Assembly (NCBI RefSeq): GCF_000516985.1
Contig: NW_006917091.1
Span: 3,803,022 to 3,867,021 of the forward strand
Origin: Pestalotiopsis fici W106-1
Taxonomy: Eukaryota > Ascomycota > Sordariomycetes > Amphisphaeriales > Sporocadaceae
Length of the DNA: 64,000 nucleotides
Direction: 5' to 3'
How positions within the stretch are numbered: the stretch's first letter is position 1; each line of letters starts with the position of its first letter. Below are positions 47,998-59,948 of the stretch, one piece after another. The position numbers and the translations under genes were made by a program. The notes beneath the pieces are model-generated. The model ran no database searches. It was not told where the DNA came from and was given only the letters and a program-made list of their open reading frames with translations.

Positions 47998-50410
47998 GTC
48001 TACACAGGAGTCGTAGATTTGAGTTTGCGAGGTAACACGAAACACAGACCATGGATCTCACAGGGGGGCATCCATCACATCTAAATACTCTGGGGACGAG
48101 TAAAGTCAATTCCAAATTCTGTCTCGGCCATGACCAGATCTACAAATCCGGGCCCAAGCCACCCCGTCGGAAGTCCAAACAAGGCGTACTGGGTATGGTG
48201 CTGCTCATTACACTAATAAGCTCTTGTGGGGGACTTCTGTATACAGGGTAAGAACTGGCACGGGGAGAAGAGAGGAAATGAAGCTTGGATGACGACACGA
48301 AGGGGTTACGAGGTTCAACTGTACAGCAACTATTCCAAATTCCCTTCGATCATCCGCTAGTGTAGTGAGCGCAGTGCACAGAATGAGGCCCTAGAATGTC
48401 CGCTTCCTTGTCAGCAATGCAGGCACGGCCGACCGACAGGCTGCATTATGAGAATTAGTCCATCTGTCGGTCTAACCATCTCCAAAATCTCCCCATATAA
48501 AAATGCCTGGGGGATGGAGAGTTTGTAAGGTGGTCGAGCTTATTCTCAGGCCGGATGCTGCGGGAACTCCCTAGGCTGCGGACGCTGCGGATCGAGGAAT
48601 GTGGAGGTTGAATGAATATCCTTCGGTCCGGGTTTGCGCTTTTGTGGCACCAATTGCCGATTGTATTGACCGGGGGGTTCGTGAGGTTATTTTTTGGGTC
48701 ATGACAAATGGAGCTGGGAGATTGACTATGGTAATAAAAATGTGCTCCAAGCAACCTGGTGCCTTGCAGATCATTATCTGATCCTCATCCCCTTTTTACT
48801 TTTTGTCGTCATTATTGGACTAGATGAGATGTCGAGGACGCGATTACCGAGATTTGGCCACCGATCAACGACACCTTTATCAATAGTCCAACAATTGATC
48901 ATTGTCAGTTTTGTGGACATCGACCTCCATTGCATAGGTCGTATACAAAATCTTTTGTTCTAGAACTGAGACATTCAAGTCTTGTGCGGAGATTAGTTCT
49001 TATAGCATGCACTCGAGAGGTGCCATTTGGCGTGGCGTTGTATTCAATGTCAATTGATATAATCGAAGAGCAGTCACTCAATTCATCGGGTATCTGTGAA
49101 GAATGAGTTGTCTATACTATGCTCATCCCAAAAGTAGCTCTTTGTGCCTCTTGGAGCCCTTTTCCTTGTTGCGCAGTCATCGTCGATACCCATATGCCTT
49201 TCGTCATTGAGCATTCTACTATCCACCTAGCCGGCGATCAATGCCCGAATTAGTCCTGCTCATGGTCTTTACGGTTGTCGCAAATATCTTACCTACATTA
49301 TAACATAGTTGAATGGTAGACAAAGTCATCATCGGGAAGGGCGATACGATACTTGTTCTTGGCAGCTTTTGCGATACTACGAACACAACTTTCAGGGCGT
49401 CGACCTCTTGGTACAGAGCAGAAATCCGTGTATGGTAGCAACTATACCATAATTGACTAGTTAGTGAAGTTGAGATCAAGTTTGCAGCAGTGAACTTTGA
49501 TGTATTACTATGGATCAGAGAAAGACGGAGTATCTGTTGCGATATATAACGCTTGATGTCCTCCGGTCTAATATGTTGTCTATTTGATTTGAAGCTGGAT
49601 GAATTATTCGACTTGGGTGGTGAATTCTTTACCATGTGAGTTCAGACTCTTGCTTGACTCTTTTGAATCATGTTGCCGGCCCGCGAAAGCCCACCATAGA
49701 CAGGTAAGCCACGGGTGTCAATATGAGTGATCAATACCCACAAATTGCTATGTAATTTCGTGGGTTAATAACGAGACCTGGGGAATCTCATTCAATGGCT
49801 CACGAATTCCTTCGAATTTGTCAAGGTGAATGAGTCTACCGTAGTTGACACTATAAACTCTTGCGAACATATGGAAACTCATTTCTAACAAAAAAAAAAA
49901 AAAAAAGCGTATGATGGGTCACCACACACTCCCTTTCTGCATGGCCTGATATGGGGGTGTAGAATGTTGTCACGTCGAACGACCTTTATATATGACTTTT
50001 TGGCTAGTTGAAGATCCCCGGTTACAAGCCCGGCCAAGGATTACTTGATAATTATGAGATACTCGAGACACAGATACTCCAAGGCAGATAAGTATCCCCA
50101 GAATGCAATGCCAGCTGCGCCTTGCACCCCAAAGTCAACAGGGCTCGCCGATTGTAAATGTGGTCTCTATGATAATGCATCAAAGGTCAAGGATAGGATC
50201 TGGGAACATTATCACATACACATTGCAAGTGATCCATCCACTATCACATTCCAATGGCTTGTCAATGATGCAACAAATGATTTCGGCAAAACAAATCAAT
50301 TGTATCAATGAGCAGCAACTAGAGGCTGACTCATTTTAGTCTATATGATGCTTTTGAAACCAAGAATCGCCTGATACTTTTGAACCTTACCCGGGTAGCA
50401 GGTAGGCAGT
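47998..50410. other. Long intergenic region between hydrolase and cystathionine gamma-lyase
   Basis: 2.4 kb, AT-leaning. A 138-codon minus-strand frame at 49219-49635 begins with ATG but has no motif or usual codon bias and is not called. A 17-base A run lies at 49890-49906. Confidence 0.5.
49890..49906 (+). repeat. A17 homopolymer
   Basis: Uninterrupted run of 17 A in an AT-rich spacer; length may be affected by sequencing. Confidence 0.9.
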
Positions 50411-51676
50411 CTAGTGAGCTCCATGTCCGTTTGCGCCGTTGGATTGACCATTAGTAATTTCATCTCCCAGAACTGCCTTGACCAAGGCTTGCTGAATATC
50501 CAGCACCAAGTCCCGCGAGTCCTCGACACCAGTGCTGATACGCACAAGATCATCAAAGACACCAACAGCTTCTCTCTGATCCTTGGGGATACCAGCGTGT
50601 GTCATGGCACTGGGCAACTCGACAAGACTCTCGACGGCGCCGAGACTTTCAGCCAAAGTGAAAATCTTTGTAAGCTTGCAGAATCGCTCGGCGGCGGTTC
50701 TGCCACCCTTGATCCGGAAAGACAGCATACCACCTCCGAGACCCTCACGGTGCTGCTTGAGCGCGATGGCCCTCTGGGGATGCGAATCCAGACCCGGGTA
50801 GTTGACCGCAATCACGTGGGGGCTGGCCTCGAGTGCCGTTGCAATAGTCAAGGCGTTGATGCTGGATTGCCTCACACGGAGGTGAAGTGTCTTGATACCT
50901 CTGTGAGCCAGCCACGAGTCGAAAGCCGAGGGGACTGCTCCACCGGCATTTTGCAAAAATGCTAGACGTGCCCTGAGGTCATCCGAGTTGACGGCAACAA
51001 CGCCCATGACAACATCGCTGTGGCCGTTGATGTACTTGGTGACGCTGTGCACGACGATATCTGCGCCGTGATCCAGGGGGTTCTGTACATAAGGGCTGAG
51101 GAATGTGTTGTCCACCACCACGAGAACACCGCGGGCGTGCGCCGCCGTGACGACTGCTCTAATGTCTACAAGGCGCAACGTAGGGTTGCTGGGCGACTCA
51201 ATCCAGATCAGCTTGGTGTTGTCCGTAATGTGGTCGGCAATGTCGACCTCAATCTGGGGCGTAAATGTGACCTGGCAGCCGTGGGCCTTGGCCACCTGTG
51301 TAAAGTAACGGTGAGTGCCGCCATAGACATCGCTAACACTGATGACGTGAGCTCCCGAGGCCAAACTCTGTAGAATGGTGGCAGTGGCGGCGCTTCCACT
51401 AGCAAAGGCAAGGGCGTGCTTTGCGTGCTCTAGAGCGGCGACTGCTTGCTCGAAGCTGTCGCGGTTGGGGTTGGAGCTCCGCGAGTATTCATAAAGACCA
51501 ATGGGCTGGCCAACATCGCGCTGAGCAAATGTGGTGGATAGCGAGATGGGCTCAATCACAGCTCCGGTAGAGGGATCATGAGGGGCGCCCGCATGGACGG
51601 CGAGGGTGCCAAAGCCATAGACTGGCGATGCTGGCCGCGGCGGGGTAGCCACGGGGTGTTCAACGGGGACTGTCAT
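50411..51676 (-). CDS. CYS3: Cystathionine gamma-lyase (PLP enzyme)
   Basis: Cleaves cystathionine to cysteine, 2-oxobutyrate and ammonia in reverse transsulfuration; cytosolic tetramer. Single exon, 421 residues, starting at the ATG at 51676. Cys/Met metabolism PLP family features in order: TLAVHAG, the cofactor-phosphate YSRSSNPNRD (residues 64-73), FASGSAAT, SDVYGGTHRYF, the Asp of VVDNTFLSPY that contacts the pyridine ring, the Schiff-base lysine K214 in SVTKYINGHSD, and the C-terminal RISTGVEDSRDLVLDI. The long QSNGANGHGAH tail is extra. The arrangement and the GVED signature fit gamma-lyase better than gamma-synthase, which carries a long N-terminal extension in fungi. A TA microsatellite lies in the promoter. 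Confidence 0.9.
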   Translation of the reverse strand: MTVPVEHPVATPPRPASPVYGFGTLAVHAGAPHDPSTGAVIEPISLSTTFAQRDVGQPIGLYEYSRSSNPNRDSFEQAVAALEHAKHALAFASGSAATATILQSLASGAHVISVSDVYGGTHRYFTQVAKAHGCQVTFTPQIEVDIADHITDNTKLIWIESPSNPTLRLVDIRAVVTAAHARGVLVVVDNTFLSPYVQNPLDHGADIVVHSVTKYINGHSDVVMGVVAVNSDDLRARLAFLQNAGGAVPSAFDSWLAHRGIKTLHLRVRQSSINALTIATALEASPHVIAVNYPGLDSHPQRAIALKQHREGLGGGMLSFRIKGGRTAAERFCKLTKIFTLAESLGAVESLVELPSAMTHAGIPKDQREAVGVFDDLVRISTGVEDSRDLVLDIQQALVKAVLGDEITNGQSNGANGHGAH

Positions 51677-52010
51677 TGTAGTGGTACCTGTTCTTGTTGT
51701 TGAAAAATGCGTACGTAATTGGGAGTTGTTGAAATTCTCCTCCTGGTCGCGGGAGTCGGGACAGTAGATTCACAAGAGCAACTAAACAATGCCGGGCAAA
51801 GCAGCAGGCGGGCTTGGATGCGGTTGTTGCAAGAAATCTTCAGTATTTATAACCTAAAAAAAGGTGTGAGAATGGGCAAGCTATTGGTAATTGTTACGCG
51901 GATGGAGCCGAGAGCGAACCGAGAGAGAAGACGGAGGATGGCCTAAACAAGCATGTGGGAAGTGTCTTTCGACGGCTACAGGGACTGGCGTGTGGGCATG
52001 GGCTGGGCTC

Positions 52011-52013
<3 letters not shown>

Positions 52014-52043
<30 letters not shown>
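52014..52043 (+). repeat. (TA)15 microsatellite
   Basis: About 30 bp of uninterrupted TA, 340 bp upstream of the CYS3 start codon. Confidence 0.9.
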
Positions 52044-52048
<5 letters not shown>

Positions 52049-52264
52049 CTCTAATGTTGACAGGATGGGAGAATCAGCTACTGACAGTTATGCTGTGGTT
52101 TATAAGCATCATCATTCCAGCAAATTCCGTCATCTTATTATATTAGTGAAGGCGGGAAAATGCATCAAGGTGTTCAAAGGCAATCACGCAATTCTGGGCG
52201 CCGAAAGCCACAAAGAGAAGGAAGCAGCAGTAAGGTTCCTAGTGTAATTATTCCCTTGAGCTAT

Positions 52265-52271
52265 TGAGTCA
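52265..52271 (+). promoter_or_regulatory. TGAGTCA, Gcn4/CPC1-type site upstream of CYS3
   Basis: Perfect consensus for the fungal general amino-acid control bZIP factor, 590 bp ahead of CYS3. Distance is long and one 7-mer can be chance; a second TGACTCA at 50327 lies on the wrong (3') side. Confidence 0.25.
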
Positions 52272-54578
52272 TCTCATGTGGTTGTGTACCTGTTCTGACT
52301 AATCTACTCCCGAGAAATGTTGTGACCGTATGGACTGGATATGGATATTGGGCAAGCAAACAGACGGGAAGGCGTGGCAATACAACCATTCCAGTGGAGG
52401 AGGGGCCTTTATGATTTACCGGTGGTGGCTCATAATGGCGCCGGACCCTGAAGATCACCGGCCAAAAGCTACATTATTAACCCAGTACATGGGCACAGAG
52501 TATGTTTCACTACGACCATCGCTTTGAAATATCACGCATCAAAGCAATCGTGTTGTCGACTGTGTATGGCGAATATAAGCACGTGTATCAGATGAGTCGA
52601 AGCAACCGAACCCTCGGTAAAGTGCGATGATAAAGAAGAAATTTCCAGACTGCTCAGACTAAGACCCATACCATGGCAGTTTTCTTTACGTGGTCGCCAA
52701 TTGTTTGTACGTACGAAGTACAGTATTCTAGAGGTAGTGCGCGCAGGACTGGCACTAAAAGCCGCTGTCAAGCGCCGCAAGCCGCAAGACCAGTATTTCT
52801 TTATGTAAACCTCCAGTCAATCAATCCCCCCGTTGATGGTCGATCACATGAATGAATGCTGACAAAAACCAGCTTTTATATCAAACGTGGCATCCTAAAA
52901 TGGTAGTCTGGGGTCTTGGTAGGTATACAAAGCACGAGATCATTGGCTTTCTATTATTGGTACATACGCCCACCATACAGATCATCAACGAATGGCAACA
53001 TTCAGCCGCCGAATGCCGAATCCCCAGAAAGTCTCCTGCGTTTTGGCGTTTTGGCGCCTTGGCTTCCCTATCTGCCCCCAAACCTTTTCGCGACTTGAGA
53101 CGGTCTGCAGAATAGGGACATTCTGATAACCTAGAATGCCGATGCCATGTTGAAAATAGACACCTGCCCATTCAAGCACGGAAGGGGGATAGGACCTGTG
53201 CTTCACTGTGCACGAGACAGATTGGAAAATGGGCCAAAGCCCGGGTCTCGCTGCTCGGCACAATCTCTAAGCGAGGAAAGTTGTTAAGTAACGCCTTGTG
53301 TGCTGCGCCTGTTGCCATATGCAACAACAATGTCGCGATCAGTCGGATATGCCTTCAGGACATGTTGGCCACTCCGGACATGTTTCGCCGGCAGCTTGCA
53401 GGAAGACTACGAATCAACCAGCAGAGAGCAAAGCCTAAAGATTTCCCATGGCAATGCACAAAACGCATTGGTCGAATTTGATCAGCCACAGGCACGTGGT
53501 TGGCAGGCGTGCAATCAGATTCTGCTGACTGTCTCATAGCACAAAACTTCTTTCAGCTCTACACGGGTGCTGACTGTGTCGCCGGATTCAACCTCAAAAA
53601 GCTCAATCGAGTCTAGATCCGGTAGCTGTGATACGAGATCTAGATTTTGCATTCTACCATGATGAAGTTTCGGAATGTGCGGTCTGTGCTGCACCTGGCA
53701 ATGACGGACCATACTCAGAAGCACATCTCGATTGCTACTCAACAGCAAGCTGAACCTGCCAGTCCTACATCTGCAGCACCAATGGCGTGTCCATAGGGCT
53801 AGCTGGCCTTTGGCATTGCTGGCCACATAGAGTTCATGGAAGGCCGAGTGCTTTGAGGTTTGGGGTGCATGCATCTATTCGGGCGCAATATTACGGGCAT
53901 CCGAAGCGTCTGAAAAGATGTCTTCAATCATGTAGTGGTCGAGACCCATACAGACTACATACTCATACTCGGTGCGCATCCAATCACCAGGCGTAGTGTC
54001 CCAATTAGAGGGCCACGTCCCGTCTGTCTGGAACCAACGGAGACGGCATCACCTTCTGAGGCTTCTAATCAGCTCACCCCTGCAGCATGCCGCGACATCG
54101 CTGCAGAATTGAACACGGGTAGTATCTTAGTATGGAGACCCTCAAAAGCTTCTAGGCACAAGAGATCATGACTATACTGGGGTTATATCCCAACGGCCCT
54201 CTCCCGATAGCGCCTGTTTTGCCGGATGCGGAAAGCCGACCCCACTGCTCAGCTGTGGTCTAAAACGCCATCGGCAGCTTGCGGCCAGCATGCAGGCAGC
54301 TGAATATCCTCTTATGGAGTATGAGGCTGAGCGTTGTGGGCTGGACAGAGACAGTAGTAGTCGACTCTGCGAACTCCCATTTGTAGGACAACGGTAGCGC
54401 GGCGGTGTATTATATCGAGATTGTAAAAACTCCGTTGCAGTGCAATCAACCTTCAGCTCCGGACGGAGTCTTTGTCGAGCTAGTAAATGCAATATGGGGA
54501 CTTTGTGAGCTGGAGATCCCGGTTTTCGATCGAGCTGGTACGCCAGGCGGGCCGCATCAATTGTTTTTGATATTGGCT

Positions 54579-54621
54579 TGTGTGTGTGTGTGTAAGAGAG
54601 AGAGAGAAAGAGAGAGAGAGA
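54579..54621 (+). repeat. Compound (TG)n-(AG)n microsatellite
   Basis: About seven TG units run directly into interrupted AG units, 180-220 bp upstream of the terpene synthase start codon, where GAGA-like purine tracts may influence nucleosome position. Confidence 0.9.
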
Positions 54622-54798
54622 CATGGAGGCCTTCACCCATCTTTCAAATGTTTATATAGCGAAAATGTATATATAGAGACCAGATTCACCACTTACAAGT
54701 TTAGTAGTCCAAGGAGAAAATTCCCATAGAAAACTGAGCATTGTTCTTTTAGAAAAGCTCTCTATTGATACCATTTCCGATACTTTGGGTTCTACACA

Positions 54799-56205
54799 AT
54801 GCCTCATCAGCTCGAAACACAAGTGCTGGCCAAAAGGCTCAAGGGCCAGAAGCTGGTGATTCCTGATCTCAAGCCCATCTTCTCACATTGGCCAAGTTTG
54901 GCAAATGAAAACTATGGCCGGATGAAGGATGTGGTTGACAGAAAGCTACCTCAGTATGACTTATGCCCGGTTCACACACAAAATTAATATCGTACTCACA
55001 CTACACAATAGCATACTCCCAAGTGCAAAACATCAACAAGCCGTCAAGGACGCAGATCCAGCTTTATTAGCAGCCAGGTGAGACAGAAAAGCTTTACGCA
55101 TGCTTTGATTTGTACTATCCACTAACACCCAGGGAAAAAGATGGTGGCCCACATCAACTTGGGAAGCTTTCCAAGTCATGACAGATTTGACCATATGGTT
55201 CGGCATTTGGGACGACTATGTTGAGCGGCTCGAGGATCCAGACGAAGCCGAAGAGTTCAGATGCGCCACAAAGACCTTTGTTGCTCAGACTTTTGGATTG
55301 TCCAACCAGGCGAGCAAGCCAGCGCCCCTGAATCCCCTGATAAGGAATTTTGGAGAAATTGCCGAAAAGATCCGGGGTGCTTATGATATTGGTAAGAAAA
55401 TTGGCTTGATGTTGCAAGTTGGAAATGGGAACTGACATTAAAGCCAGAACAAAGAGAAGAACTTTTAAGACACTTTGATCAGTATATCGACGCCACGAGG
55501 GTAGAAACTGAGTTTGAGAAGAGTGAATCAGTCCCCAGCCTGGAGAGGTACTGGGAGGTGAGGACTCTTACCAGTGGAATGGGCACACTACTGGGAATGT
55601 CAGAGTAAGTTGTGAAACAATATGGCTCATAGGTTCAGACATCTAATGTACTTTCCAGATTTGCTCTCGGAGTCAAGCTTCCCATGAGCGTCGTCACATC
55701 AAGAGCCTACGAGACGCTGTGGCTGTCTACTATTGTGATCAATTCAATGTAAGTCATTTTCCGAGTATAATCTCATCATGATGGTATCAATATTGACATT
55801 CCCATGTTGAACAGCGTCAACGACTTGATCTCGCTAAAGAAGGAGATGCGTGCCGGTAGCGTCCTGAGCTCCGTGGCCATCATGTTCCACGCGTCCAACG
55901 ACCTGGACTTGGCCGTGCAGCTGTCGGTGGATCACATCCAGCAGCTCGTCGAGGTCTATGACAGCACAGCCATGATGCTGCTCGAAGATGTTGTGGAAGA
56001 TGTAGAGACGCGCCAGGCTCTATCAAAAGTCATTGACCTGTTCCGAATGGTGAATACTGGTAATCTTGAGTGGAGGTATGTGTCTGTAACTTGACTTTTC
56101 CAAAGAGCCCCCGCTGACTGTTGTTTTGTGTATAGCCTTGGCGCCAAGAGGTATGGTGTTTCTGACTTTATTCAAGAGGACGGGAGTATCGAGGTAACTC
56201 TGTAA
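54799..56205 (+). CDS. Class I terpene synthase (probable sesquiterpene cyclase)
   Basis: Cyclises a prenyl diphosphate, most likely farnesyl diphosphate. Seven exons, 54799..54953, 55012..55077, 55141..55391, 55448..55604, 55659..55748, 55815..56075 and 56136..56205; every junction keeps phase and the sum is 1050 nt, 349 residues, the usual size of single-domain microbial/fungal cyclases. The metal-binding motif is D98-D-Y-V-E102 (WDDYVE) on the helix after RWWPTSTWEAF. The NSE triad is N242-D-L-I-S246-L-K-K-E250. The C-terminal R332-Y333 pair (AKRYGVSDF) caps the active site. The acceptor used before exon 3 is AAAAAG; a CAG 8 bases upstream would frameshift to a stop. No transit or signal peptide. 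Product is unknown. An FAD monooxygenase lies 4 kb away. Confidence 0.92.
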
Positions 56206-57931
56206 TTGAGACTTCCTTGATCTCTAATGGGGTGAACATATTCGGGGACACTTTGGCAGCTTCTTGCTTTTGGCATTGGCGTTCATGGTTCGGTTGGCTG
56301 GCAGCTATAGAAACAAGCATGGCGTTTATAGGATTTTAATGGGTTCATTATTCTTAGACTGAACTATTTTTCAAGTGAAACCGCGGCACTGCCCAGGCAA
56401 TGCCCGCTTACGGGTTGTGCACCAGTACTGCTATATTCAGCAAGCTCTTCAATACAGCATATGATTTCCCCATGTGCTTCATCTCTCTAATTGTCTCCTG
56501 GCAGATGAATCCTACGTCTTTTTTGATACTATTCTCTTGCCAGCGGCCGTGGCGGTGCTAATGGATGTTCGCTAGCGTGACCGACAAGCCAGATTAAGCA
56601 CTTGGTCACCGTAGCCCATAATGCTAGGTTTGTGTGTATATATAAAATAGAATTGACATTCATCTTTATCATTGGCAAAAACCTAAGCTCAAGGAGTTAA
56701 TCCCAAGGCTGTTGGCTCAAGTGGATGAATTCGTGATGTATCTACTCTTCATTGGGTCTAGAATCCACATTATGCCTCGACTCTACCAATTTCTCTTGGT
56801 ACATAGTGCTTGGCGTCTGGGAATAGACACTCTCCAGAACTACTTGAATATGTAGTTCTACTCAGGAGCGGCTGGTCCTGTGGTTTGAAAGTTCTCTCCT
56901 TTAATTTGTTTGGGCTGTGGAAAAGAACATTTTCACCTTTCCAGGGAATGGGAGTCTGTTTGATTCCGTCAGAGAGTGTACGAGGAGGACATTTGAAGAC
57001 CAGGGCTTGTAGACTCTCGTTTCTTTATTTTTTCATCCAGATAGCCTATTTGAACTCCTTCCTGTCCACAGTTGAAACCTAGGAAGGTCTTGTCGAATGT
57101 CACCTCTTCCTTTGCCATCTTGGCTCATGCCGCCGCAGTTTGAGCGCCTACCTCATATTATAATTGGTAACATATCCGGCGATAGATTTCGATTCTTTAA
57201 TAGTGAGCAGTACTTGGTTTTGTTTAAAAAAAAGATTCAAAAGAGCGCGCGCTCACTTCACATATCGAATCTTATTCGGGGTAAATATTCTATAATATAT
57301 GCATGTATTATATATGATATGATAGGTACACTGGATGGGCAGAAGTTTGCGTACCGCTTGCAAGTTTCTCTTCTGTTTTATAAATTGGCAAATATACAAG
57401 TATTAAAAAATAAGCTTCTATAATAACTCCTTCCCTTGTTTTCCCTCTCTCTTTTTTTCCCAATAAGAAAAGAAACGGTTATACTTTGTAATACGAGAAA
57501 TGATACAGCTTTCATGTGGAGACTTTGGCTCATTGTGTAACCTACAACCATCAATGTGACATGTCGACCCCCCGCTCGCTCGCTTGCTGGCCCAAGTCAA
57601 TTTGAAAGCTGGGGGTTCCTTGTCGCTAATGTAATCCACAGCTTACATGTACAGCGGAGAGTTACAGGGATGCACTGGCCTGGCCTGGGTAAGCTACCCC
57701 CCAACTCCAAACTCGCAGGGCTCTGAACAGTTGAGTGGACAGCTTCAACTTCCCACCGCAACCAACCAACCAACGATACCACATCCGATTCCACCGGACA
57801 CGCGCCGTCACGATTTCCCCCTCGTCCTGTGGAACTATCGACGATAGAACCAGCCGCCTGGTTCGATCGACTTACCGACAGCGGTCCACGAAACAGATGC
57901 GCCGGGCAGGCAACCACCGATCCCTGCCGCC
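56206..57931. other. Intergenic between the terpene synthase and F-box gene
   Basis: 1.7 kb, AT-rich at 57130-57480, GC-richer leader from 57640. No gene recognised. Confidence 0.5.
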
Positions 57932-59654
57932 ATGATCGTGACAAGGCTCCCGCCCGAGATCCTCATTACCATTCTGGAGTATTGCGTCGCGAACCACTAC
58001 AACAAGAAGAATGATCTTTTGGAGCTACGGACAGTATGTCGGCTGTTCGACGAGATATTAAAGCCATATGGCCTCCACACGCTCCAGGTCGATTGCACGA
58101 GACTCATGCGATCGCCGCAGCTCTCAGCAGACCCGTCTGCATTGGCGAGAGCTGGTCCTCATTGCCGGGCTCTCTACCTGGACATGATGTTGATACGAGA
58201 CGAAGGTCTGTCTACTCTCGAGATAGTTGTGACTTAGCCCATACAGTACTGATATCTTATCTGCAGGCGAAGTTGAGTATCTTGGCAAATTGTTCAAAAA
58301 GATACCCTCCATGGAGTCTTTTGTTCAAGGCCTTTACGACCAGTATTGCTTGAACGAGGAATCTTTCACAGAGGCCGACTACCGCGACCATCTAGGTACC
58401 ATGTTTGAACAGGCCATGAACGTGGAGGCGGTGCGGTTGAATCTTCCATTTCAGCTCATATCTAAACATGTTCATGCCTCGACTATGCTTCTAGGAAACA
58501 CATTTGAAGCTCTCGCAAGGAGACCAGAAGACTCGGCACCTCTCAAGACACTGGTCATGGAGAATCTGACAGACATTGGAATCGTCAGGCTATGGAGAAA
58601 CCCTCAAGACATCAAAAATATCATGGACTCGTTCGCCAGCCTTGAGCATCTGCTCATGTCCGTCCGGAGACATGAAGGCGAAAGATATCACACGATTGGA
58701 TTTCAACAGCGACTATGGGAGATGATTGGCAAGGCTACCATGCTCAAGAGCCTGTGTCTGATTAGCTTGAACATGGATGAGTTGCCATTCCAGCAGGTCA
58801 AGCGCACGTCACAGCGTGACTGTACACTGAGCGACTGGAATTTCAGATCTATCCCTACCATACGGAAACCACCCAAGTCTGTTCTACCATATCTCGCCTC
58901 GCTTGAACTTAGACGCGTTGATATTCAGCCCTGTGGCTTTCTATCTCTGTTCAAATGCTTTGGAAGTTCCCTCCAGGAGCTGATTCTAAATCACGTCTAC
59001 CTCAAAACTATCTACAACTCACACGAGCCCGAAGATTTGGACAAAAATTTGTGGATCGGGTATCCAAATGTGCATCCGCCAACGAATCATAGGTGGATCG
59101 CTATGACTATTCGGGAATTGAATATTAAACTGCGTGTCTGTCGAGTGACCAACATTGGCTACGATCAATACCACGTCGGCTTGAGGCCCAACGTTTGGCC
59201 TGTATACGATCTACACGATCCCAATGGCCGTGGGAGGAGCCTAGATCAACGGTTCGTGGAGGTGGCCATGGGCATGAAACAGTTCAAGGATAGTCAGAGT
59301 GTTGATACAGAGTATTGGCCAGAGGAAGTGGATTGTACTTGGGCATATGCCGACACGGAAAGACCATCTCGTATCCGAAGACGGGACTGGGATGCAGTCG
59401 CATATCTCTCCGATGTCAACAACAATAACACCTCGTGCTGGCAAAAGACTATTGACGGTTACTTTCCCAACTTTAACCAGCACACGGTCGATGAGCTACA
59501 TCGCTTTGCTGATACGGCATGCGAAGGTATGGAGGAAGTCAGTCGTCGCAACAACACAGAAATTGACATTGAGGCCATGGTGGAAGAGATGCTAGACGGG
59601 CAGGAAGGAGACGAAGCAGCGTTGCAGCCGCTGTTTGATAACAGCGATGATTGA
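57932..59654 (+). CDS. F-box-like protein, function unknown
   Basis: Exons 57932..58205 and 58267..59654, 553 residues; the donor is the weak GTCTGT and the acceptor CTGCAG, and phase is kept. The N-terminus MIVTRLPPEILITILEYCV..LLELRTVCRLFDEILKPYGLHTL is a typical fungal F-box. The remainder includes leucine-patterned segments (LVMENLTDIGIVRLW, LASLELRRVDIQPCGFLSLFKCFGSSLQELIL) that look like degenerate LRRs, and an acidic C-terminus (VEEMLDGQEGDEAALQPLFDNSDD). Probably an SCF substrate receptor. It separates the terpene synthase from the FAD monooxygenase and need not be part of that pathway. Confidence 0.82.
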
Positions 59655-59948
59655 TGAGGATGATATACCCATTCATGTGATTTATGAGGAATTGGAAAGT
59701 TGAACCAATTCAAATATTTTTCTATTCTACCGGCCATAGCTTTATTGTGTTTGTCAACAGTCTCAGATTCTTTGCGACAGTCTGCATCATCTGATCACAA
59801 ACACGCATTGGCCGAGAACAGCGGAATGAATTTGCTGAAATCAAAGTCGAGCTCTGCATTGCCTGTATATAAAGACTGACAAGTACGAGGTAGCGATCTT
59901 GGCATTTTCCGTCTCTTCCTGGAGGGCCGAATAGCTCATAAACATCAC

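Larger units (their letters stand above)
51677..54798. other. Long gene-poor region between CYS3 and the terpene synthase
   Basis: 3.1 kb, the longest spacer in the window. It holds two microsatellites (52014-52043 and 54579-54621) and scattered frames up to 154 codons on both strands with no recognised product. A 119-codon minus-strand frame at 53515-53874 might be a remnant of a gene but shows no identifiable domain. Confidence 0.5.

Noticed and set aside
49219..49635. 138-codon ATG frame on the minus strand
   Set aside because: AT-rich spacer, no motif, no codon bias like the neighbours, no plausible extra exons.
50327..50333. TGACTCA, a Gcn4/CPC1-type site beside CYS3
   Set aside because: It lies 3' of the gene, not in its promoter.
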